From assembly GCA_020355945.1 (NCBI GenBank), contig CP070627.1:6084036-6089569 (forward strand): 5,534 nt of DNA, given 5' to 3'. Origin of the DNA: Candidatus Aminicenantota bacterium. Its GTDB lineage: Bacteria > Acidobacteriota > Aminicenantia > UBA2199. Position numbers and translations under genes: made by a program. Positions 1-5,534 of this stretch are shown here, in pieces; within the stretch, counting starts at the first letter, position 1, and each line of letters opens with the position of its first letter. The notes below the pieces were generated by a model that was given only the letters and a program-made list of their open reading frames with translations, had not been told where the DNA came from and made no database searches.

Positions 1-180
1 TGCGGTTATTGTGCGCCAGGTATGATCATGGCAGCGGAAGAGCTCCTGGAAAGCAATCCCAACCCCAGCGACGAAGAGATTAAAGAAGGAATATCCGGGA
101 ATCTTTGCCGGTGTACCGGGTATATACCTATTATCGAGGCGATTAAAGACTATGTAAACAGCGGAGGCAGCCATGAGTAA
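1..180 (+). CDS. Molybdenum hydroxylase [2Fe-2S] small subunit, C-terminal fragment
   Basis: Frame 1 is open from the first base and ends at TAA 178-180, giving the last 59 residues of a protein whose start lies left of the window. The fragment opens with CGYCAPGM and later has NLCRCTGY, with cysteines at visible residues 1, 4, 36 and 38. This is the CxxC...CxC ligand set of the helical C-terminal [2Fe-2S] domain of the xanthine dehydrogenase/CoxS/HcrC family. The plant-ferredoxin-like N-terminal cluster domain should lie upstream. In this family the subunit carries electrons from the Mo centre to FAD. Its stop overlaps the start of the large subunit by 8 bases, so the two are almost certainly co-transcribed and translationally coupled. 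Family members are usually about 150-170 residues, so about 100 are missing. Family assignment is secure; the substrate is not known. Confidence 0.95.
   Translation, partial: CGYCAPGMIMAAEELLESNPNPSDEEIKEGISGNLCRCTGYIPIIEAIKDYVNSGGSHE
163..167 (+). promoter_or_regulatory. Ribosome binding site of the large subunit
   Basis: GGAGG lies 5 bases before the ATG at 173, inside the end of the small-subunit gene. It fixes the large-subunit start and explains how the 8-base gene overlap is translated. Confidence 0.85.
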
Positions 181-2515
181 TCGTGATTTTAAATATGTTG
201 GTCAATCAACGCCGCGAATCGATGGGCGGGAAAAAGTAAGCGGAGCGATCCGGTTCGTTGAAGACCTGGATTTCGGGCCCAATCTTTTATATGCCGCGAT
301 CGTGGAAAGCCCCTATGCTCATGCGCTAATCCGGAAGATCGAACCCTCACGGGCGGAGAAAGTGCCGGGTGTGGTTAAAGTGGTCACGGGTAAAGATTTT
401 CCCTACAGGTTTGGTTTGTATATGCACGATCGTTATATATTTGCCCAGGACCGGGTGCGGTTCATTGGGGAGCAAGTAGCGGCTGTGATTGCCCGGGACC
501 CGGTAACAGCCCAAAAAGCAGCCGCAGTGGTAGAGGTGGAATACCAGGAATTGACATCTCTCCTCAGCGTTGATGATGCTATTGGTGAGAAGCCCAAAGT
601 TCTGATTCACCCGGACTTGAAAAATTATAGTCATGTACCCTGGTTTTTCCCGCAGCCTGATACCAATATTGCTCATTGGCGCAAAGTTCGTAAGGGTGAT
701 ATTGACAAAGGTTTCCAGGAAGCGGATCAAATATTTGAAGATGAGTATACGGTTCCCCGGTATGCGCACTGTGCCATCGAGCATCATGCGGCAGTAGGGC
801 ACCTGGATCATTCGGGCCGTTTGACGCTGTGGACCGCCTCGCAATCGCCATACACGCAGCGGCATTTATTTACCCAGGCACTGGAGCCGCTGGGGTTCAC
901 CCATAAAGACATCCGGGTCATCAGCCCGGCCGTAGGGGGTGGTTTTGGTGGAAAAGCCGGTGTGTCTATGGAAATCCTGGCTGCTGCGTTAGCCACTGCT
1001 GTGAAAGGAAATCCGGTAAAAGTGTTGTGGTCCAGGCAGCAGGAATTTTACAATACTTATCAACGCCAGGGGGTTCATGCCAGAATTAAAGCAGGTGTAA
1101 AAAAGGACGGTACCCTCACTGCACTGGAACATATGTTGTATTGGGATGCCGGTGCATACGTGGAATACGGCGCCAATGTGGTCAATGCGGCAGGGCTTTC
1201 CGCCACTGGACCTTACCGCATTCCTAACCTGAAAATCGATTCCGTTTGCGTATATACCAATCTACCTCCAGGAGGCCCTTACCGGGGTTTTGGTTATTCC
1301 GAGTTTATATTCGGACTGGAATCTCATTTCAATGAAATCTCTAAAAAACTGGGAATTGACCCGGTGGACTTCAGGCGGAAAAACGCCATCCGTGAAGGGG
1401 ACACCCTGGCTTATGGCGCGAAGATGAATCCCAGCGGACTCCTGGAAGCCATTGATAAAGTTGCCGAAGCCATTGAATGGGAAAAAGATATCAAACCGGG
1501 AAATCCCGACATCGCCGTAGGCAAGGGATTTGCTTTGATGTGGAAAGCGCCGGCCATGCCGCCCAATGCCTCCTCCACCGCATTCTTGAAATTCAATGAA
1601 GACGCCAGTATCAATATCCTGGTCTCAGCTATGGAAATCGGTCAGGGGTTATTAACGGTAATGGCCCAGGTGGCAGCAGAGGTGCTCACTGTACTGCCTG
1701 ATCAAATCCGGGTTGAAATCCCTGATACTGATCGGAACCCTTATGAATGGCAAACCGTTGCTTCCCATATTACCTGGGGAACCGGGACTGCCGTTAAGCG
1801 AGCAGCGGAAGATGCGCGGGAACAAATCTTTGATTTAATAGAAAGAGCCCTGGGTAAAAAACGGGATGCCCTATATCTTGAAGACGCCGCAGTCAAGTCT
1901 CATGATGAACCTGGTTTTCAATTACCCTTAAAGGAGTTTGTGATCGATGGCGTTATGATGGAAGACGGGACCTGGCGGGGAGGTCCGATTGTCGGCCGCG
2001 GCATGTTTATGCCTGAATTTGTCTCTGCGTTAAGTGACCCGGAAACCGGTCAAGGGGGAAAACCCAATGTCCACTATACGGTTGGCGCCAGTGCCATCAG
2101 GGTTGAAATCGATAAACAGACCGGTAAAGTGAAAATTCCCAAAGTGGTACTGGCGGTAGATGCGGGAAAAGCCATCAACCCGGACCTGGTGAGAGGGCAG
2201 ATCATCGGGGGAATACTCCAGGGGCTGGGTACGGTATTGTATGAGGATATGCGATTCGATGATAAAGGAAAGCTTCTCAATCCCAATTTTACGGATTACA
2301 AGATTCCAACGTCTATGGACATCCCGGATGAAATCGTTCCGATTATTGTTGAGGTGCCACAGCCGGATGGTCCGTTTGGAGCCAGGGGAATTGGTGAGCA
2401 TACTATGATCCCGGTTGCCCCGATTGTAGCCAATGCGGTTGAAGATGCTTTAGGGATTCGCATCAAGTCCATGCCGATAACAGCAGAGAAAATAGCCCTG
2501 GCGTTGAAAAGATGA
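173..2515 (+). CDS. Molybdenum hydroxylase large (molybdopterin-binding) subunit, xanthine dehydrogenase/CoxL family
   Basis: A complete 780-residue protein, close to the usual 750-800 for separate large subunits. It holds the Mo-molybdopterin cytosine dinucleotide site where an aromatic heterocycle, aldehyde or similar substrate is hydroxylated with water-derived oxygen. Residues about 20-130 form the a/b hammerhead domain; about 150-400 and 420-730 are the two Mo-cofactor domains. Motifs seen: WTASQ with Q224 (equivalent of the Mo-contacting Gln of bovine xanthine oxidase), GGGFGGKAG at 255-263, PYRGFG at 369-374 with R371, EIGQG at 488-492, and FGARGIGE at 735-742, where E742 is the expected catalytic glutamate. 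The AYRCSFR loop of true CO dehydrogenase is absent, so annotation as CoxL would be misleading. No signal peptide, so cytoplasmic. It follows the [2Fe-2S] subunit; the FAD subunit is not visible. No frameshift or missing catalytic residue. The substrate cannot be assigned. Confidence 0.95.
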   Translation: MSNRDFKYVGQSTPRIDGREKVSGAIRFVEDLDFGPNLLYAAIVESPYAHALIRKIEPSRAEKVPGVVKVVTGKDFPYRFGLYMHDRYIFAQDRVRFIGEQVAAVIARDPVTAQKAAAVVEVEYQELTSLLSVDDAIGEKPKVLIHPDLKNYSHVPWFFPQPDTNIAHWRKVRKGDIDKGFQEADQIFEDEYTVPRYAHCAIEHHAAVGHLDHSGRLTLWTASQSPYTQRHLFTQALEPLGFTHKDIRVISPAVGGGFGGKAGVSMEILAAALATAVKGNPVKVLWSRQQEFYNTYQRQGVHARIKAGVKKDGTLTALEHMLYWDAGAYVEYGANVVNAAGLSATGPYRIPNLKIDSVCVYTNLPPGGPYRGFGYSEFIFGLESHFNEISKKLGIDPVDFRRKNAIREGDTLAYGAKMNPSGLLEAIDKVAEAIEWEKDIKPGNPDIAVGKGFALMWKAPAMPPNASSTAFLKFNEDASINILVSAMEIGQGLLTVMAQVAAEVLTVLPDQIRVEIPDTDRNPYEWQTVASHITWGTGTAVKRAAEDAREQIFDLIERALGKKRDALYLEDAAVKSHDEPGFQLPLKEFVIDGVMMEDGTWRGGPIVGRGMFMPEFVSALSDPETGQGGKPNVHYTVGASAIRVEIDKQTGKVKIPKVVLAVDAGKAINPDLVRGQIIGGILQGLGTVLYEDMRFDDKGKLLNPNFTDYKIPTSMDIPDEIVPIIVEVPQPDGPFGARGIGEHTMIPVAPIVANAVEDALGIRIKSMPITAEKIALALKR

Positions 2516-2613
2516 TAGACATAGTGGAATTAAATGTGCTTAAGCTTACATTCTATACAGTGTCGTTCCTGATAATTATGGAATATCAGCTCCTAAGATT
2601 TTCAAGAAAATAT

Positions 2614-2618
2614 GGGAG
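2614..2618 (+). promoter_or_regulatory. Ribosome binding site that selects the start at 2627
   Basis: GGGAG lies 8 bases before the ATG at 2627. A second in-frame ATG at 2612 overlaps this motif and has no comparable site before it (the upstream bases are TTTTCAAGAAAAT). The downstream ATG is therefore the better start. Confidence 0.65.
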
Positions 2619-2626
2619 AAAGCTTC

Positions 2627-3424
2627 ATGAGTAATAATTTGTTCATTAAGTTGCTTGGGATTAAGAATCCCAGGATCTTTTTAATTAGTGTAGTAGGAGT
2701 TAGTCTGCCTATCGGCGTGCTCGCAAGTATGATTGCTCAAGAGTCTAAAATTGCAATCTGGATCATCTGTGGTATTGTTTTTGTTTTAATAAGCTATATT
2801 TCTCTTTACATTTATTTAGAGCATCGAAAATTCAAAACGATAAGAAATTCTGTTATTGGGAAAATCTATAAAAACCAAGACGATGCAATACAAGATATTC
2901 AGAATTCTATTCAAGAATGTGAAGAAAATGAAGAAATCAGAATCTTGATTATTAGAGGAAAATATATCTTCGATGTTGAGCATCCAAGAGGTACTTTCGC
3001 TCGTACAATAGAGGCGCTACCTAAGGAAGTTGACGTAAAAGTCCTCTTACCTGTCTTAACAGAGGATTTCTTTAATAAAAATAAGAGAATTATCAATGTT
3101 AGTTATAGAAACTTTCACGAATTACAATCTGATATCAACGCAACGATAGCAAGAGTTAAAACATTGAATAATAATTCGAAAGCCAATGTGGAATACCGTC
3201 TATATACAATAGAGACAGCGGCATTTTGGAAACTTTTTTTATTCAAAAAATGCGCATTTGTAAATTCATATGTGTTGGGCAAAAACATCCATGAGGTCCC
3301 GGTTTACAAAATCTCGAATAATTCATTTACATTATATTCTGCGTTCTCAAAAATGTTTGATGATATTTGGTATAAGCATAGTAAAACATCATCAAAAGAA
3401 TATGGAGAAACTATGGTTACCTAA
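2627..3424 (+). CDS. Two-helix membrane protein with cytoplasmic domain, possibly a degenerate phospholipase-D-like fold
   Basis: 265 residues from the preferred ATG (270 if ATG 2612 is used). I do not recognise a named family with confidence. Two hydrophobic helices lie at residues 17-37 and 42-64. Lys/Arg before the first (K8, K13, R16) and after the second (HRKFK at 66-70) predict both ends in the cytoplasm. The remaining 200 residues alternate predicted strands and helices: EIRILIIRG (103-111), VDVKVLLPV (135-143), VEYRLY (188-193), WKLFLFKKCAFVNSYVLG (201-218) and a final helix ending FDDIWYKHS (244-252). This order resembles PLD-superfamily domains, but no HKD motif is present, so catalysis by that route is not supported. 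Hand counts of two 60-base lines give about 30 and 37% GC, against about 48% in a sampled line of the preceding gene, suggesting separate acquisition. It is alone on its strand, 111 bases after the Mo operon, and converges on the ATPase-DUF4276 pair. Real gene: likely; function: unknown. Confidence 0.8.
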   Translation: MSNNLFIKLLGIKNPRIFLISVVGVSLPIGVLASMIAQESKIAIWIICGIVFVLISYISLYIYLEHRKFKTIRNSVIGKIYKNQDDAIQDIQNSIQECEENEEIRILIIRGKYIFDVEHPRGTFARTIEALPKEVDVKVLLPVLTEDFFNKNKRIINVSYRNFHELQSDINATIARVKTLNNNSKANVEYRLYTIETAAFWKLFLFKKCAFVNSYVLGKNIHEVPVYKISNNSFTLYSAFSKMFDDIWYKHSKTSSKEYGETMVT

Positions 3425-3463
3425 TAATAAAATCGTGCCATTTCCTGGGAGAAAATAATTTTT

Positions 3464-3558
3464 GAATATAGAATAACGAATGTCGAATGAAGAATTATGA
3501 AGTTTATGAGCCCGCTATCCTTCGACCTTCGACATTCATCATTCGATATTCGATATTC
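3464..3558. repeat. Heptad-periodic inverted repeat, 42-base arms with 11-base loop
   Basis: The left arm (3464-3505) is six consecutive 7-base units each beginning GAA, five of them GAAT. The right arm (3517-3558), read on the minus strand, is again exactly six 7-base units each beginning GAA, four of them GAAT. The 11 bases at 3506-3516 form the loop. Aligned unit by unit, the arms agree at 30 of 42 positions. With a one-unit shift, GAATGTCGAA at 3478-3487 pairs perfectly with TTCGACATTC at 3528-3537. The transcript could fold into a long imperfect hairpin and, sitting between convergent genes, might stop transcription from both sides, though there is no clean T-run. Similar GAATnnn repeats are, from memory, dispersed between genes in some environmental bacteria; copy number in this genome is unknown. 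Confidence 0.85.
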
Positions 3559-3590
3559 CTTTTGGTTGCGGCTTGTCCGGGCTGTGGACC

Positions 3591-3670
3591 GGTATTTTAT
3601 CCTGTGCAACAATTTTTGCCGCTTTTCCGCATTTTACCCCTTTCTGTTTTATCGGTAAATATAAAATACC
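3591..3670. repeat. Long-range 10-base inverted pair
   Basis: GGTATTTTAT at 3591-3600 is the exact reverse complement of ATAAAATACC at 3661-3670, separated by 60 bases. Flanking bases match only partly. It may be chance in an AT-rich stretch; no function is claimed. Confidence 0.4.
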
Positions 3671-3729
3671 TGGCTCTATATTCCCCGAAACACTCCTTCA
3701 TTTTACAACAGGAGCGATGTATTCATATA

Positions 3730-4389
3730 TTATTTTAAAAACAGTGATTCAAGATAATCCACAAAAGGCTTAAAGCATTGGGGACATCGCTGGGCTATAG
3801 TAGAATAATCCGAATCCCCCAGGATTAAAGGAGCATCGATGGTGCCTTTATAATGATCATTATGCTTTTTAAATATCTCTTCAACAACCTGTTTGGGTGG
3901 TTTGTTATGATCCTGGTTTTCAACGGGTTTCTCCCAGGTGCAGTGAATTGAAGATACCCCCAATCTGGCGGCCAACTGCTCTTCAGCAGCTAATACAAGT
4001 GCCTCAAGATCATGCTTGAAACAAAAAACTCGAAATCGCTGATTTATTCTTGTATCAGATATGTTCTTCAGTTTCAAGACTTCTGTGAAATTATATTGCA
4101 CCAACTTCTTAAGTTCTTCGTAAGTCTGATGAGGCCCACCTGTATCTTTTGGATACAAATCCGGCATTGTGATGACAATAGTATCCGGATCATTGCCTAG
4201 AATGTTAACCGCTTTTCTTGGGGTTTTGGTTATTAATTCTCGTTTGCTATTTCCTTTGCCTTCTTTTGGATGAATTGGAATAAAAGTGATTACCACACCG
4301 GCGTTATTTGCCTTTTTTAACAATGGCCGTAATAATCCTTCCAATGCCAACTCATCACTGGGACCTTCTACGTATACAATTACCTTCAT
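3730..4389 (-). CDS. DUF4276 family Toprim-like protein, partner of the adjacent ATPase
   Basis: 219 residues, complete, in the usual size range of DUF4276 proteins. The N-terminus has a hydrophobic strand then VEGPSDE (residues 7-13), the Toprim-type start with candidate metal-binding E8 and D12. A second strand ends in VITMPDLYP (72-80) with D77. Next come GGPHQTYEE (84-92), CFKHDLEALVLA (123-134), KPPKQVVEEIF (163-173) and a C-terminal CPQCFKPFVDYLESL (202-216). These match the order of conserved blocks I know for DUF4276, where the strand-2 block usually reads TMxDYYG and the later ones hEfEaLlF, aPSKR and a terminal CP-F-WL. The position of the second aspartate of a classic DxD is Tyr79, so nuclease activity is possible but unproven. 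It follows the ATPase with an ATGA overlap and is last in its operon. Likely soluble and cytoplasmic. A role as nuclease or effector controlled by the ATPase is inference from known ATPase-Toprim pairs. Confidence 0.88.
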   Translation of the reverse strand: MKVIVYVEGPSDELALEGLLRPLLKKANNAGVVITFIPIHPKEGKGNSKRELITKTPRKAVNILGNDPDTIVITMPDLYPKDTGGPHQTYEELKKLVQYNFTEVLKLKNISDTRINQRFRVFCFKHDLEALVLAAEEQLAARLGVSSIHCTWEKPVENQDHNKPPKQVVEEIFKKHNDHYKGTIDAPLILGDSDYSTIAQRCPQCFKPFVDYLESLFLK

Positions 4390-5534
4390 ACAAGGGCCTC
4401 TAATTCGTCACTGCGATGCATGTTTTCCAACTCCTCGATGCCAAAGTCCTCAAGATTGGCGCACAAGGCCTTTGAATCTCCGGGTTTAAGATAAACACTT
4501 TGTCCATTAACATTTTTCATTACTGCTATGTTCAATATATCGAATTGGGTAAGGAAATAAGAAGCATGAGCAGCGATTAAAATTTGGGTTCGCTGACAGG
4601 CTTTTTGGAATAGGCCGGCCAGGATTGGTAATGTACGGGGATGAACCCCCTGGTCTGGTTCATCAATACAAATTAAACCAGGGGGATTAGGCATAATGCA
4701 AAGTGTCACCCAGCAGAGAAACCGCAAAATACCATCGGAGAGGTCCGCCAAACTCAAATCATCTGCGCCGTCTTTCTCTTGCCAAAAAGCAATGACCTCT
4801 CCAGGACCGCCGCGGGCTTTTACGGTAAGGTTATCGAAACCGGGTACTGCTGAACGAAGATGTGCCTTGAGTTCATTGAACTTTTCGGGATGCTCGCTCA
4901 TTAAATTAAATAAAACCGCACTCAAATTTCCAGCATCTTCATACAACACCGGGTCCTGGGAAATAGGTACAGATTGACGAATTCGTGTATTATTTATATT
5001 GAAAGAACTATAAAACCTCCATCCGCTGATAAACTCTCTCAGATCGAATAATGTCTTTAAGGCAGGATTGGTTACTGTACTTACAGCTAACTGGTTCGCT
5101 TTCTTTAACATCCACTCCTGGGATTTAAAGCCGTTGGTGAGGGGATCATTGACAATACCTTTTTGTCCTTTTATATCCATAAAAATAGAAGGTTTTGTAT
5201 ACCCTGGAAAAGGCGTCGAACTTATTACTTTTTCAAAGGAAACCCGGGTTCTGCCAACCGGTCCTAACAATTCACCTTCGTAATACAAAGTGGATGGTTG
5301 ATGAAAATCCAATTCAATGCACCACCAAAATTTATCCGGACCCGGCCGGTGAAAAATTTGCTGTCCCATGGAACCGGCAACTATTTCAGGAGGTATCTCC
5401 CGGTATATAGATTCACGCAGGAATTTAAGAAATTCAAACAAACTGGACTTGCCCGAACCATTTGCCCCAACAATTACTTCAAGTGGAGATAACTTTGCTG
5501 AAAAGTCTGCAAATGGGCGGTATCCTTTTATCTT
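4386..5534 (-). CDS. ABC/AAA_21-type ATPase (RecF/OLD-like), 5' end beyond the window
   Basis: The frame is open from the right edge to TGA at 4386-4388, giving 382 visible residues. The first start codon inside the window (TTG at 5441) cannot be the true start: the frame upstream encodes IKGYRPFADF and Walker A GANGSGKSS (visible residues 23-31, bases 5442-5468). The real start is probably only some 5-15 codons outside. Other motifs: signature-like LSDG (265-268), Walker B LICIDEPD with D291 and catalytic E292, GVHP after it, and H-loop AAHASYF with H323. Only about 235 residues separate Walker A from the signature, with no obvious long coiled coil or zinc hook, so it is not Rad50- or RloC-like. 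Such ATPases dimerise around ATP and often control a partner nuclease or effector. The overlapping downstream DUF4276 gene fits that. Soluble; no membrane segments seen. ATPase class is sure, biological role inferred. Confidence 0.93.
   Translation of the reverse strand, partial: KIKGYRPFADFSAKLSPLEVIVGANGSGKSSLFEFLKFLRESIYREIPPEIVAGSMGQQIFHRPGPDKFWWCIELDFHQPSTLYYEGELLGPVGRTRVSFEKVISSTPFPGYTKPSIFMDIKGQKGIVNDPLTNGFKSQEWMLKKANQLAVSTVTNPALKTLFDLREFISGWRFYSSFNINNTRIRQSVPISQDPVLYEDAGNLSAVLFNLMSEHPEKFNELKAHLRSAVPGFDNLTVKARGGPGEVIAFWQEKDGADDLSLADLSDGILRFLCWVTLCIMPNPPGLICIDEPDQGVHPRTLPILAGLFQKACQRTQILIAAHASYFLTQFDILNIAVMKNVNGQSVYLKPGDSKALCANLEDFGIEELENMHRSDELEALV
4397..4401 (-). promoter_or_regulatory. 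Ribosome binding site of the DUF4276 gene
   Basis: AGAGG on the minus strand lies 7 bases before the ATG at 4389, within the last codons of the ATPase gene. It supports this start and coupled translation across the 4-base overlap. Confidence 0.6.

Larger units (their letters stand above)
3425..3729. other. Convergent intergenic region, no supported gene
   Basis: This 305-base gap separates the 3' ends of the + strand membrane-protein gene and the minus-strand DUF4276 gene. Its left part is the heptad inverted repeat at 3464-3558. The right part is AT-rich, with a long-range 10-base inverted pair (3591-3600 and 3661-3670) and a weak CTCCT/AGGAG hairpin (3693-3697 with 3710-3714) that has no T-run after it on either strand. 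Small open frames here start or run through the repeat and lack ribosome binding sites. No classic GC-rich stem plus T-run terminator was found for either flanking gene. Confidence 0.7.

Noticed and set aside
347..865. Minus-strand open frames inside the Mo large subunit
   Set aside because: Antisense shadows of a clearly conserved + strand gene.
2546..2576. Possible promoter for the membrane-protein gene (GATAAT at 2571-2576)
   Set aside because: The -10-like box is reasonable, but no acceptable -35 box lies 16-19 bases upstream, and such boxes are common in AT-rich DNA.
2516..2600. Rho-independent terminator after the Mo large subunit
   Set aside because: Only short palindromes (GCTTAAGC at 2538-2545, ATAATTAT at 2572-2579) are present, with no GC-rich stem and T-run.
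3464..3558. CRISPR array
   Set aside because: Units are 7 bases in immediate succession with no spacers and are inverted about a centre.
3421..3612. Open frame of 63 codons on minus strand
   Set aside because: Most of it is the inverted repeat read on the other strand; low-complexity translation and no ribosome binding site.
3693..3714. Hairpin CTCCT/AGGAG as terminator of the minus-strand operon
   Set aside because: Five-base stem, 12-base loop and no T-run on the minus-strand side; likely chance.
3487..3738. Open frame of 83 codons on + strand through the repeat
   Set aside because: Its first 25 codons translate the heptad repeat, there is no ribosome binding site, and it runs into the 3' end of the DUF4276 gene; a repeat-derived shadow.
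3573..3773. Open frame of 66 codons on + strand with a TTG start
   Set aside because: Starts beside the repeat, has no ribosome binding site, overlaps the end of the DUF4276 gene and shows no recognisable family.

Overview
The window joins two kinds of DNA. The left 2.5 kb is the tail of a molybdenum hydroxylase operon on the + strand. It holds the last 59 residues of a [2Fe-2S] small subunit (1-180), overlapping by 8 bases a complete 780-residue molybdopterin-binding large subunit (173-2515). The rest looks like accessory DNA. A low-GC gene (2627-3424, +) encodes a two-helix membrane protein with an unrecognised cytoplasmic domain. After a roughly 300-base convergent gap comes a minus-strand gene pair: an ABC/AAA_21-type ATPase (4386-5534, running off the right edge) followed, with a 4-base ATGA overlap, by a DUF4276 Toprim-like protein (3730-4389).

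The organism cannot be named from this window. Shine-Dalgarno sites and tight gene overlaps are bacterial in style. The molybdenum hydroxylase suggests, without proving, an anaerobic or facultative lifestyle. The convergent gap carries a heptad-periodic GAATnnn inverted repeat. From memory, similar repeats occur between genes in several environmental lineages such as Desulfobacterota and other mostly uncultured phyla; I could not check this here.

The small and large subunits would form part of one soluble enzyme: electrons released by substrate hydroxylation at Mo pass through the two [2Fe-2S] clusters to an FAD subunit that is not in view. All the main active-site motifs of the large subunit are intact. 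The Cys-containing loop of genuine aerobic CO dehydrogenase is absent, so the substrate is open.

The ATPase-DUF4276 pair is the best candidate for an interesting system. ATPase-plus-Toprim partnerships are known in anti-phage defence (OLD nucleases, Gabija GajA, PARIS AriA/AriB), and translational coupling suggests the two proteins work together. The ATPase has Walker A, signature, Walker B and H-loop motifs, with Walker A lying upstream of the first possible start codon inside the window. The membrane protein next door could be an independent accessory gene. Its link to the pair is only by proximity, and it faces the opposite direction.
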